Shown here: positions 1-7,636 of the stretch, one piece after another
How positions within the stretch are numbered: position 1 is the stretch's first letter
Layout: each line of letters starts with the position of its first letter
NCBI GenBank assembly: GCA_017473345.1
Contig: JAFULL010000024.1
Location: 1-38,880, forward strand
From: Clostridia bacterium
GTDB taxonomy: Bacteria; Bacillota; Clostridia; Christensenellales; Aristaeellaceae
Direction of reading: 5' to 3'
DNA length: 38,880 nt
Notes under the pieces: model-generated
The model's database searches: none
Told to the model about the DNA's origin: nothing
Seen by the model: only the letters and a program-made list of their open reading frames with translations
Program-made: the position numbers and the translations under genes

Positions 1-303
1 GGCAGGCTGGGCCGCGGGCGCTTCCTGCACAGGCTCGCTCACAGGCGCGGGGCGCTGGAAGGCAGAGGGCTGCTGCACGCTGGTACGGCGGTTGACCATC
101 TGCACGTTCACGGGGCGCGCCACGCGGGTGGGGGCGTCATCGCCCTGAGCCATGAAGTCGGCGCCGTCGGAATACAGCGGTACGCCGCCCTGCTGCATCT
201 GTGCGCCCAGCTGTGCAGGCGCATCGGTGAGGAAGCTCTCATCGGGCTGATTGGCATACAGCTGATTGTTGGGTCTCTGCTGGTTGCGGTAGTAATCGCT
301 CAA
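1..303 (-). CDS. Unidentified Pro/Gln/Ala-rich protein, N-terminal part only
   Basis: This is a minus-strand reading frame open through the window edge, 101 codons visible. It begins with TTG at 303-301 (MSDYYRNQQRPNNQLYAN...), seven bases after an AAGGAGTG ribosome site at 318-311. A TATAAT box lies upstream. The visible part is hydrophilic and low in complexity, rich in Q, P, A and N (RPVNVQMVNRRTSVQQ, then PAPVSEPVQEAPAAQ). It has no signal peptide or membrane segment, so it looks like a disordered head of a larger protein. No family is recognised and no function is offered. The reading frame, ribosome site and promoter support it being a real gene. The C-terminal part is outside the window. 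Confidence 0.65.
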   Translation of the reverse strand, partial: MSDYYRNQQRPNNQLYANQPDESFLTDAPAQLGAQMQQGGVPLYSDGADFMAQGDDAPTRVARPVNVQMVNRRTSVQQPSAFQRPAPVSEPVQEAPAAQPA

Positions 304-340
304 AGTTGTGCACTCCTTATCCTTGGTTGCATCACATGGG

Positions 341-358
341 AAACGGACTCATCCGTTT
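341..358. promoter_or_regulatory. Perfect 7-bp inverted repeat in divergent intergenic region
   Basis: AAACGGA-CTCA-TCCGTTT lies between the minus-strand promoter (407-435) and the TTG start of the gene at 1-303, so it falls in that gene's 5' leader. It could be an RNA hairpin or a DNA operator. No T-tract follows on the minus strand, so it is not an obvious terminator for that gene. Confidence 0.4.
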
Positions 359-406
359 TGCATCTTTTGGGGAAAAGGCATACTTGGCTAACGTATACCA
401 TCATCT

Positions 407-435
407 ATTATACCAATAATCCGCAAAGTCTACAA
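407..435 (-). promoter_or_regulatory. Promoter of the gene at 1-303
   Basis: A TATAAT -10 box (412-407) sits 17 bases after a weak -35 TTGTAG (435-430), both on the minus strand. The -10 is perfect and the -35 matches consensus at only three positions. Confidence 0.5.
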
Positions 436-443
436 CCCCTGTT

Positions 444-473
444 TTGGCGTCCGGCAATGTACAGTTGTAAAAT
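444..473 (+). promoter_or_regulatory. Possible promoter of the GuaA-like gene
   Basis: TTGGCG (444-449), an 18-base spacer and TAAAAT (468-473) with an extended TG just before it lie about 100 bases upstream of the start at 571. The match is moderate. Confidence 0.35.
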
Positions 474-570
474 GACGCGGTGCCAAATGCAGGGTTTTGG
501 GCATCTGACGGAGAATGTTACCAAAATCCCCATGAAAATTCCCGCGTTACTGCGGAAGCAGGAGGCCATT

Positions 571-2016
571 ATGCAGGATACCATTCTCGTTTTCAGCCGT
601 TCGCGCGAGCAGGCTGTGCTGGCAGCGCGCACGCTGCGCTATCGGGAGGTCTATTGTCTGCCGGTGCCTTTTGATACCCCCGCTGCAGAAGCCCTGCGCC
701 CCGGCGTGCGAGGCGCGGTGGTCATTTGTGAATGCGGCGGCAGTATGGACGGCTTTGATACGGCATTGCTGGACGGCAGCGTGCCGGTGCTGGCGCTGGG
801 CGGCGCAGCGGTGTTTGTGTGTGAATACTTCGGCGGCAGCGCTGAAGAGGCTGTACCCGGGCGCGTGGCTGTGACACTGAGCATGAACGACGATACGCTT
901 TTTGAAGGCATCGACCCGGGCGAGCGCATGCTGCCCGCGCCGTCGGCCCTGAACCTTCCGGAGGCGCTTAAACCCATCGCCACAGCCACCGAACAGGTGA
1001 TCGGTTTTCAGCACACGCAGCTGCCGCTGTATGCGCTGCAGTACCCCATCGAGCGCAACGACCCCGATTCAGCTCAGCTTTTGTTCAACTTTGCCAGCGC
1101 TGTGTGCGGCATGCAGCCTGAGTGGACGGAGGACGCCAACATCGACCGCGCCATTGAGCACATCCGCGAGTGCGCGCCGGAAGGCCGCGTGCTGTGTGCC
1201 GTGTCCGGCGGCGTGGACAGCGCCGTGTGCGCCAGGCTGACCAGCATGGCGGTCGGCGACCGGCTTTTGTGCGTGTTCATCGATACCGGCCTGTTCCGCG
1301 AAGGCGAGCCTGAAACCGTAGCCGAAACTTTCCGCTCGGAGATCGGCATCGAAGTTGAAAGGGTCGACGCGCATGAATCCTTCCTGCGTGCGCTCAGCGG
1401 CGTGACCTCGCCGCGCGACAAGGAGCGCATCGCCTCGCAGCTGATGACGCAGGTGCTCATCAAGCAGTTCATGCACGAGCCGGACATTCAGACCATCGTG
1501 ATGGGCACCAACCTCACCGATACCCTGTTTGAAACCGGCCGCACGGCGGATATCACCGCCGGCAGCCGCACCATCCGCGTATGCGAGCCCATCCGCAGCC
1601 TTTTCAAGGACGAAGTGCGCCGCATTGCCGGCAGGCTTTCGCTGCCTGCCGTGATCACCGGCCGTCAGCCCTTCCCCTCCAGCGGTCTGGCCCTGCGCGT
1701 GATGACCAATGTCACCGCCGAGCGGCTGCAGCTTTTGCGCAAGGCGGATATGCTGCTGCGCACCGAGATCCTTGAAGGCGGCCACGACCGCCGCCTGTGG
1801 CAGTTCTACGCCACCCTTTCTGAAAATCCCGATTCGCCTGGCGGATATGCCGTGTGTCTGCGTGCCACACAGACGGCGCAGGGCGGCGCGGTGGCAGCCC
1901 GCCTGCCCTATGACCTGCTGGAGCGCACGACCGAAAAGATCCTTGCCGAGGTTCCCGGCGCGGCGCGCGTGGTGTATGACCTCACCCCCAGCGCCCACTA
2001 CGGCGAGCTGGAATAA
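571..2016 (+). CDS. GMP synthase-like PP-loop protein with degenerate glutaminase domain
   Basis: A 481-residue protein with the GuaA layout: class I glutamine amidotransferase-like half (1-180), then an N-type ATP pyrophosphatase (about 190-370) and a dimerisation tail. The PP-loop SGGVDS (212-217) is intact. The glutaminase half aligns (ILVF... for ILVLDFG, VPVLALGGAAV for VPVLGICYGMQ, ALQYPIE for GVQFHPE). Its nucleophile Cys is Gly77 and its His is Pro159, and only Glu161 remains. The XMP-binding landmarks are also changed: no KSHHN loop, PFPSSGLA for PFPGPGLA, and SAHYGELE for the usual KPPATIEWE end. True GuaA is about 510 residues and glutamine-dependent. This is therefore a paralogue that may use ammonia or another substrate, rather than a normal GMP synthase. 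The start at 571 follows AGGAGG; an in-frame upstream ATG (358) lacks a ribosome site. The M19 dipeptidase follows after 36 bases, probably in the same operon. Confidence 0.8.
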   Translation: MQDTILVFSRSREQAVLAARTLRYREVYCLPVPFDTPAAEALRPGVRGAVVICECGGSMDGFDTALLDGSVPVLALGGAAVFVCEYFGGSAEEAVPGRVAVTLSMNDDTLFEGIDPGERMLPAPSALNLPEALKPIATATEQVIGFQHTQLPLYALQYPIERNDPDSAQLLFNFASAVCGMQPEWTEDANIDRAIEHIRECAPEGRVLCAVSGGVDSAVCARLTSMAVGDRLLCVFIDTGLFREGEPETVAETFRSEIGIEVERVDAHESFLRALSGVTSPRDKERIASQLMTQVLIKQFMHEPDIQTIVMGTNLTDTLFETGRTADITAGSRTIRVCEPIRSLFKDEVRRIAGRLSLPAVITGRQPFPSSGLALRVMTNVTAERLQLLRKADMLLRTEILEGGHDRRLWQFYATLSENPDSPGGYAVCLRATQTAQGGAVAARLPYDLLERTTEKILAEVPGAARVVYDLTPSAHYGELE

Positions 2017-2052
2017 GTCCCATTTCATCCAACGAAGGGATGTGCACATTTC

Positions 2053-2949
2053 ATGCTGATCTGCGATACCCATGCCGATACCCTTTGCGCCCGCACCAAG
2101 CACTGGAATGACGGCGTCTATGACGTGCGCCGTGAATGGCTGATGCAGCCCGAACATACCCGCGTACAGGCAATGGCCCTGTTCATTCCGCCCAAGGGCA
2201 TGGAACAGACCCCCACCATCGTTGACGAACAGCTGGAAGAACTCAAGCGCATGAAGGCCGAGGGTTTTCACCAGATCCGCACGGTGGATGAGGCGCTGCC
2301 CGGCCAGCCCAACATTATGCTCACCATTGAAGGCGGCGAGGCCTTCGGCGACCGGGTGGAGGGCGTTGACGAGATGGCTGCGCAGGGCGTGCGCCTGGCG
2401 GCCCTTACCTGGAACACCCCCAATGCGCTGGGGCAGCCCGCGCTGGTGGGCAACGACACCGGCATCAAGCCCTTCGGCTGGCAGGCCGTGCGCCGCATGC
2501 AGCAGGTGCATATGGCGGTGGACGTGTCCCATCTGAACGTTCGCGGCTTCTGGGATCTGCTGGAGCACGACGTGCGGCCCATGGCGTCGCACAGCTGCGC
2601 GTGGGCGCTTTGCCCCAACGAGCGCAACCTCACCGATGACCAGCTGCGCGCCCTGTTTGAAGTGGATGGCTTTGTGGGCGTGAACTTCTACGCCGGTTTT
2701 CTGAGTCCCGAATGCAAGGCGGACATCGACCTGCTCATCGACCACATGGCGCACATGTGCGAGCTGGGCGGCGAGCACTGCGTGGGCTTTGGCAGCGACT
2801 TTGACGGCATCGACGCCTATCCGGAAGGCCTGCGCACCGCAAACGACGTGCCGAAGCTGATCGACCGGCTGCTGGAGCGCGGCTTTGGTCAGAAGCTCAC
2901 TGAGCAGATCGCTGGCCTCAACTTCAAGCGCTATCTGGAAAGTATCTGA
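2053..2949 (+). CDS. Membrane dipeptidase family (peptidase M19) protein
   Basis: A 298-residue cytoplasmic protein of the renal-dipeptidase family, zinc enzymes that cleave dipeptides (some members prefer D-residues). The expected metal ligands can be read: DTHAD (His7, Asp9), IEGGE (Glu93), VDVSH (His160), ASHS (His180) and GSDFDG (Asp249). The length is at the short end of bacterial members and there is no signal peptide. It starts at ATG 2053 with GAAGGGATG upstream (spacing slightly long). It follows the GuaA-like gene by 36 bases and is closed by a terminator. The substrate is not evident; recycling of peptides from wall turnover is one possibility. Confidence 0.9.
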   Translation: MLICDTHADTLCARTKHWNDGVYDVRREWLMQPEHTRVQAMALFIPPKGMEQTPTIVDEQLEELKRMKAEGFHQIRTVDEALPGQPNIMLTIEGGEAFGDRVEGVDEMAAQGVRLAALTWNTPNALGQPALVGNDTGIKPFGWQAVRRMQQVHMAVDVSHLNVRGFWDLLEHDVRPMASHSCAWALCPNERNLTDDQLRALFEVDGFVGVNFYAGFLSPECKADIDLLIDHMAHMCELGGEHCVGFGSDFDGIDAYPEGLRTANDVPKLIDRLLERGFGQKLTEQIAGLNFKRYLESI

Positions 2950-2955
2950 TACACA

Positions 2956-2986
2956 AAAACACGGCCATACGCGCCGTGTTTTTTCT
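2956..2986 (+). terminator. Rho-independent terminator after the M19 gene
   Basis: An 8-bp stem, AACACGGC (2958-2965) with GCCGTGTT (2973-2980), is followed by a run of T. Confidence 0.9.
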
Positions 2987-3003
2987 TATAGAAAAGCGTA
3001 TTC

Positions 3004-3033
3004 TTGACTTCCCTGTGCCCATACCGCTATAAT
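3004..3033 (+). promoter_or_regulatory. Promoter of the VanW-family gene
   Basis: TTGACT (3004-3009), an 18-base spacer and a perfect TATAAT (3028-3033) lie 56 bases upstream of the start. Confidence 0.85.
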
Positions 3034-3088
3034 GGAATATCAGGCTGCCATTTCAGGCAGTCAGACCCAATTAAGGAAGGAAACCGTC

Positions 3089-4399
3089 ATGTTGAAAGCA
3101 CATCGTTTCTGTTGCCGTGTGGCTTCCATTCTGCTGGCCGTGCTGCTGCTTGTGGAGCCGCTGGCCGTTTGGGCAGAGGAAACCAATGAAGCGCCCGTGA
3201 CCCACATCGCCAAATCGACCGTTGCACTGAAGGTGCGCCGCGCTCCCAGCAAGAGCTCCACCGGCAGCGACAGCATCCCGCGCGGTTCGTATGTGTACAT
3301 CATTGAATACGGCGACATGTGGTGCCGTGTGCGTACCGACCGCACCGAGGGCTATATCCTCACCCAGTACCTGACGGATATCATCGCACAGACCGATGTG
3401 CCCCAAAAGGCCGAAGAAGAGGAAAAGCCTGCCGGGCCCACCGGCGAGCTGATGCCTGGTTTCACCACCAACGAGAGCAACTTCCGCCAGGGCTATCAGG
3501 CGCATGCGCTCAACGTGGCCAACATCTATGCCGAGCCCAATGTCAGTTCGCGCATCGAGGCCACCGTGCCCACCTACAATCAGGTCATCGTGAGCGAAGT
3601 TTCCGGAGACTGGTCGCTGGTGTGCTACAAGGGCCGCCATTACGGCTACATGCTCAACTCGTCCCTGTTCAAGTGGGACCGCATCGACCCCTATGCTGGC
3701 GAGATCCCCGGGCTGGACATCTGGCCGTATCTGGCGTTTGTGAACAAGTCGGTCACGCTCTACGACCTGAAGACCAACGAAGAGCTGGTCACCGTCAACC
3801 CCGGTTCGGCCATCTGTGTTGGCGAGCCGGATGAATTTGGCCGTTATCCCCTGCCCTATCACCGTACGACCTCCTACCTGAAGGAGGAGGACATCGCGTG
3901 GAAGATCCCCACCGCAAACTGGCAGGATGCCCAGAGCGGCGACCTGCTCAGCGTGATGACTACCTTCTACCCGGTGGGCGTATCCACCCTGCAGTATCAG
4001 GGCCGCTGCTGGAATATCCGTCTGGCCTCCACGCGCATCACCGGCAGCATCCTGCAGCCCGGTCAGGATTACAACCAGTACAAGGTCATCGGCCCCTACA
4101 AAAAGAGCACCGGCTACAAGGAAGCTCCCATCATGAGCGACGACGCGCTCACCGGCTTTGGCGGCGGTACCTGCCAGGTGAACACCACCTTCTACATCGC
4201 CACCGTGCAGCTGCCCCTGCTGGTCACCCACCGCAAGGTGCACGCCAACGTGGGCATGTACTACGCCCAGCAGGGCTTTGACGCGGCCGTGGGCGGCGGC
4301 GACATCAACCTCACCATGGTCAACACCCTGCCCTATGCCATCCGCTACCAGATGTTCTTAAGCGACGGCGTGCTGACCTGCTGCATTTTCAGGGTGTAA
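3089..4399 (+). CDS. Secreted SH3-domain VanW-family protein
   Basis: A 436-residue exported protein. A signal peptide (about 1-30, hydrophobic VASILLAVLLLVEPLA) is followed by two bacterial SH3-like segments (about 38-98 and 135-196, each with a GYILTQYL- or YGYMLNSSL-type end). The C-terminal VanW domain (about 305-436) carries PGQDYNQYKVIGP, GFGGGTCQVNTTFYIA and QGFDAAVGGGDINL, matching the family pattern of GGG-x-CQ and DA-V. VanW domains are found with glycopeptide-resistance and wall proteins, but their biochemical role is not settled. SH3 domains usually bind peptidoglycan. The start at ATG 3089 follows AAGGAAGGA by 8 bases; an in-frame ATG at 3032 lies within the promoter -10 region and is rejected. 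It is monocistronic between its own promoter and terminator. Confidence 0.9.
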   Translation: MLKAHRFCCRVASILLAVLLLVEPLAVWAEETNEAPVTHIAKSTVALKVRRAPSKSSTGSDSIPRGSYVYIIEYGDMWCRVRTDRTEGYILTQYLTDIIAQTDVPQKAEEEEKPAGPTGELMPGFTTNESNFRQGYQAHALNVANIYAEPNVSSRIEATVPTYNQVIVSEVSGDWSLVCYKGRHYGYMLNSSLFKWDRIDPYAGEIPGLDIWPYLAFVNKSVTLYDLKTNEELVTVNPGSAICVGEPDEFGRYPLPYHRTTSYLKEEDIAWKIPTANWQDAQSGDLLSVMTTFYPVGVSTLQYQGRCWNIRLASTRITGSILQPGQDYNQYKVIGPYKKSTGYKEAPIMSDDALTGFGGGTCQVNTTFYIATVQLPLLVTHRKVHANVGMYYAQQGFDAAVGGGDINLTMVNTLPYAIRYQMFLSDGVLTCCIFRV

Positions 4400-4411
4400 A
4401 AAAGAACAAAC

Positions 4412-4443
4412 AAATCCCCGGATCAAATGATCCGGGGATTTTT
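4412..4443. terminator. Bidirectional terminator between VanW-family gene and nrdD
   Basis: A 13-bp near-perfect stem, AATCCCCGGATCA with TGATCCGGGGATT around a 2-base loop centre, has T-rich tails on both strands. It serves both convergent genes. Confidence 0.9.
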
Positions 4444-4448
4444 GTATG

Positions 4449-6776
4449 TTACTTCTGAATGCCGTGCTTCACGCGGTCGTGCTCTTCAGCGCACTTGGCG
4501 TTGTTCCACTTGTTCATGTTGCCCACCAGATAGCCGGTGATGCGGCGAATGCGCTCAAAGGCGTGGCTGCCTTCCGTACGGCCGCACTTGGGGCAGGTGT
4601 CGCCGATGATGCCGTTGTAGCCGCACTCGGGGTCGCGGTCAACAGGATGGTTGATGCTGCCGTAGCCGATGCCCACGTCATGCATGTGACGAACCACCTT
4701 CTCGAACGCGTCGAGGTTCTTGGTGGGGTCGCCGTCCATCTCGATGTAGGAGATGTGGCCGGCATTGGTCAGGGCATGATAGGGAGCCTCGATGGACAGC
4801 TTGTCAAACGCGCTGATGGGATAGTACACCGGCACATGGAAGCTGTTGGTGTAGTATTCGCGGTCGGTCACGCCCTCGATGGAGCCGAACTTCTGGCGGT
4901 CGATGCGCACGAAGCGGCCGCTGAGACCCTCGGCGGGAGTGGCCAGGCAGGTGTAGTTCATGCCGGTCTTCTTGCTCATTTCATCGCAGAAATTGCGCAT
5001 GAAGCCGATGATTTCCAAGCCCAGGTTCTGGCTGCTGCTGTCCTCGCCGTGGTGAGTGCCGCGCAGAGCCTTGAGGGTTTCGGCCAGGCCGATGAAGCCG
5101 ATGGACAGCGTGCCGTGCTTGAGCACTTCACGGATGGAATCGTTCCAGTCTAGCTTCTCAGAGTCGATCCACACGCCTTCGCCCATCAGGAAGGGGAAGT
5201 TGTAGACCTTCTTCTTGGCGACGATCTCAAAGCGCTCGTTGAGCTGCTCCACCACCAGGTTCATGGTGCGCTCCAGCTCTTCGAAGAACCAGCTGACGTC
5301 GCCCTTGGCCTTGATGGCGATGCGGGGCAGGTTGATGGAGGTAAAGCTGAGGTTGCCGCGGCGCGGGCAGATCTGACGCTCGGGATCGTAGACGTTGCCG
5401 ATGACGCGAGTGCGGCAGCCCATGTAGGCGATCTCAGTCTCGGGGCAGCCTTCCTTATAATACTGCTTGTTGAAGGGAGCGTCGACGAAGCTGAAGTTGG
5501 GGAACAGCCTCTTGGCGCTGGTGCGGATGGCCAGACGGTACAGATCGTAGTTGGGCTCGCCGGGGTTGAAGTTGCAGCCTTCCTTCACGCGGAAGATCTG
5601 GATGGGGAAGATGGGGGTTTCGCCGTTGCCAAGGCCCGCCTCGGTGGCCAGCAGCACATTGCGCATGACCATGCGGCCCTCGGGAGAGGTGTCCATGCCG
5701 TAGTTGATGGAGGAGAAGGGCACCTGTGCGCCGGCGCGGCTGTTCATGGTGTTGAGGTTGTGGATGAGAGCCTCCATGGCCTGATAGGTGGCCTTGTCGG
5801 TCTCCTTCTCGGCATGCTCGCGCACAAAATCGATCACGCGGGCAGCGGCCTTTTCATCGGAAACGTGCGCCATCAGCCGGGATTTCAGCGCAGCGTCGAA
5901 GGTCTCGTCAGCAGCCAGTTCGGGCTTCAGGCCGGTAGCTTCCTCAATGTCGGCAAGCATCTTTACGGCTACGTCCTGCGCATCCGCCGTGCCGGCGATC
6001 AGTTCGAGGGCGCGGGAGAGGTTGTCGCGGAAACGCTTGAAGTAGGTCTTCTTTACGCCGGGGGCCATGCCGTAGTCGAAGTTGACCACGCTCTGGCCGC
6101 CGTGCTGGTCGTTCTGGTTGGCCTGAATGGCGATGCAGGCCAGCGCGGAATAGCTGTAAATGTCGTTGGGCTCGCGCAGCACGCCGTGACCGGTGGAGAA
6201 ACCGTTGTGGAACAGGTCCAGCAGATCAATCTGGCAGCAGGTGGTGGTGAGGGTATAGAAGTCCAGATCGTGGATGTGGATGTCGCCCTCGCGGTGCGCC
6301 TTGGCAAAGCGGGGATCGAGCACGTACATCTCATAGAACTGCTTGGAGCCCTCGGAACCGAACTTGAGCATGGCGCCCATGGCGGTGTCGCCGTTGATGT
6401 TGGCGTTCTCGCGCTTGATATCGCTGTCGATGGCATCCTTATAGGCGATGTCCTCGAAGGTCTTCATCAGACGGGTGTTCATCTCGCGCACGCGGCTGCG
6501 CTCGGCACGGTAGAGAATGTAGCTCTTGGCGGAACGTACAAAGCCCTTTTCGATCAGAACGCGTTCGACGGTATCCTGAATCTGCTCCACGCCAGGCACG
6601 TCGGGCAGGTTCTCGTCGCGTTCCACCTCAGCGATGACCTGAGCGGTCAGTTCCTTGGCCGTTTCCTGCGTTTTGCGGGTACCGCTGGCCATGAAGCAGT
6701 TTTCGATGGCCTGCTCGATTTTTTCGCGCTCAAAAGGCACGACGCGTCCGTCGCGCTTACGGATGAACTTGATCAT
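4449..6776 (-). CDS. nrdD: Anaerobic ribonucleoside-triphosphate reductase
   Basis: A 775-residue class III ribonucleotide reductase that reduces NTPs to dNTPs using a glycyl radical. An N-terminal ATP-cone (about 1-95, MIKFIRKRDGRVVPFEREKI) is followed by the catalytic barrel (NINGDTAMGAML, HIHDLDFYTLTTTCCQIDL). The C-terminal zinc segment (near 715-731) and the radical motif RITGY (Gly about 748) follow. The zinc segment reads DPEC...CPKC, so the first of the usual four cysteines is Asp. The start at 6776 (MIKFIRK) is supported by AGGGGAGT seven bases upstream; the longer frame to 7004 covers the promoter. The activase gene nrdG, often directly downstream, is not in this window. The promoter carries NrdR-box-like sites, so repression by NrdR is likely. 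Confidence 0.97.
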   Translation of the reverse strand: MIKFIRKRDGRVVPFEREKIEQAIENCFMASGTRKTQETAKELTAQVIAEVERDENLPDVPGVEQIQDTVERVLIEKGFVRSAKSYILYRAERSRVREMNTRLMKTFEDIAYKDAIDSDIKRENANINGDTAMGAMLKFGSEGSKQFYEMYVLDPRFAKAHREGDIHIHDLDFYTLTTTCCQIDLLDLFHNGFSTGHGVLREPNDIYSYSALACIAIQANQNDQHGGQSVVNFDYGMAPGVKKTYFKRFRDNLSRALELIAGTADAQDVAVKMLADIEEATGLKPELAADETFDAALKSRLMAHVSDEKAAARVIDFVREHAEKETDKATYQAMEALIHNLNTMNSRAGAQVPFSSINYGMDTSPEGRMVMRNVLLATEAGLGNGETPIFPIQIFRVKEGCNFNPGEPNYDLYRLAIRTSAKRLFPNFSFVDAPFNKQYYKEGCPETEIAYMGCRTRVIGNVYDPERQICPRRGNLSFTSINLPRIAIKAKGDVSWFFEELERTMNLVVEQLNERFEIVAKKKVYNFPFLMGEGVWIDSEKLDWNDSIREVLKHGTLSIGFIGLAETLKALRGTHHGEDSSSQNLGLEIIGFMRNFCDEMSKKTGMNYTCLATPAEGLSGRFVRIDRQKFGSIEGVTDREYYTNSFHVPVYYPISAFDKLSIEAPYHALTNAGHISYIEMDGDPTKNLDAFEKVVRHMHDVGIGYGSINHPVDRDPECGYNGIIGDTCPKCGRTEGSHAFERIRRITGYLVGNMNKWNNAKCAEEHDRVKHGIQK

Positions 6777-6816
6777 TTGTGACTCCCCTATCTGTAGTCG
6801 TTGTCTTATCATCAAG

Positions 6817-6832
6817 CCACTATATATTGTGG
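6817..6832. promoter_or_regulatory. NrdR box 1 upstream of nrdD
   Basis: CCACTATATATTGTGG is a near-perfect 16-bp palindrome (one mismatch) of the NrdR-box type. It lies just downstream of the nrdD -10 box, where a bound repressor would block transcription. Confidence 0.75.
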
Positions 6833-6850
6833 TGGCTATTTCAGCAGCTT

Positions 6851-6866
6851 CACCATTATATTGTGT
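6851..6866. promoter_or_regulatory. NrdR box 2 overlapping the nrdD -10 box
   Basis: CACCATTATATTGTGT shares the TATATTGTG half with box 1. It lies 34 bases away centre to centre (about three helical turns) and covers the -10 box. The pairing of boxes is typical of NrdR control, though the spacing is slightly longer than the usual 31-32. Confidence 0.6.
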
Positions 6867-6883
6867 CCGCGCGCAGAAGTCAA
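6855..6883 (-). promoter_or_regulatory. nrdD promoter
   Basis: TTGACT (6883-6878), a 17-base spacer and a perfect TATAAT (6860-6855) on the minus strand. Both NrdR boxes overlap or follow it. Confidence 0.88.
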
Positions 6884-6960
6884 CACTAAATGTGGGTGCG
6901 AAAATTCGACAGCATACAACATAAAGTGCCAAATCCGTGGATTTTTCTGCGTTTGCGGCG

Positions 6961-7199
6961 TTTTCCACATGTTTTTCCACAAAAAAATTTTTTTGAGCAC
7001 ACATTTTTCATGTAAAAACCCTTTTTTGAGAAAATCCTGTATTCCTTGTCACGATTGGCTTTCTGCAGCTTTCAAAGGTTTTTCCTCTGGTTTCCCACAT
7101 AGAAAGCCCATGTTTTCCATGGAATTTCGTCGGTTTTCCTCACGCTTTCCACATCCAAAGTGATCTTTTCCACATTTTTAGCTGTGGAAAAGTGGAAAA
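6961..7199. promoter_or_regulatory. Cluster of DnaA-box-like 9-mers
   Basis: Seven copies of TTTTCCACA or one-base variants lie in 240 bases. Plus strand: 6961, 6973, 7091 (TTTCCCACA), 7145 (CTTTCCACA) and 7166. Minus strand: 7183-7191 exact and 7191-7199 one mismatch. TTTTCCACA differs from the Firmicutes DnaA consensus TTATCCACA at one position. The stretch is clearly AT-rich against its surroundings and contains an A7T8 tract (6981-6994). It sits in the 540-base gap between nrdD and the next gene. No other gene is visible in that gap. Confidence 0.45.
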
Positions 7200-7318
7200 A
7201 CACATTTTCAGATTTTTCTCATCCATTTCTCACCAAACCATAGCCGCTTCCTCAAGCATTGCCGCCTTCGCCGTGCTATACTCATAACCGTCAACAGAAC
7301 AAAGGAGGTTTCCCCCAT

Positions 7319-7636
7319 ATGAATACCAATACCAACAACTCCCGCCGCTGGTTCTCCACCCTGTACCGCACCCGCATCAAGATCCACAAGAACGATACCC
7401 CCATCCTCAACCTGTCGCTGGCCTTTGCCATCCTGGCTGTGCTGAGCGCTCCCTGGCTGGTGGTTGCGGGCTTCATTATTGCGCTGGCGCTGGGCTACCG
7501 TTTCAGCTATCAGAAAAACGCCCCGGAGTTCGACGCTGACCTCGACGAGGTCGTGCGCAGCGCCGCCCGGAACGTAAAAAATGCAGTTGATTCTGCTGCC
7601 GAAAGCAGCAGCGAAAACGCTTCTCAGGACGAGTAA
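7319..7636 (+). CDS. Small membrane protein, DUF4342-like
   Basis: A 105-residue protein. A basic N-terminus and a short beta-like stretch (RIKIHKNDTPILNLSLAF) run into one or two membrane passes (about 32-62, with APWLVVAGFIIALALGY). A polar acidic tail rich in S, A and E follows. The segment with N-x-P/S then APWLxVxGxIxALA resembles DUF4342-type proteins, whose function is unknown. The start at ATG 7319 follows AAAGGAGG with good spacing. A TATACT box lies at 7277-7282 but no good -35 is visible. Its stop codon overlaps the 3' end of the convergent metallopeptidase gene by 13 bases. Confidence 0.75.
   Translation: MNTNTNNSRRWFSTLYRTRIKIHKNDTPILNLSLAFAILAVLSAPWLVVAGFIIALALGYRFSYQKNAPEFDADLDEVVRSAARNVKNAVDSAAESSSENASQDE

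Noticed and set aside
5760-6782. Long plus-strand frame (340 codons) opposite nrdD
   Set aside because: It is antisense to the conserved nrdD coding region; such frames arise from codon bias on GC-rich complementary strands. No ribosome site fits.
6881-6896. Third NrdR-like site (CAACACTAAATGTGGG)
   Set aside because: Only the outer halves resemble the box; the centre lacks the TATATA core and the spacing does not fit.
6981-6994. A7T8 tract considered as a terminator or origin element
   Set aside because: It has no GC stem, so it is not a terminator. There is no dnaA or dnaN gene near it, so an oriC call cannot be supported from this window alone.
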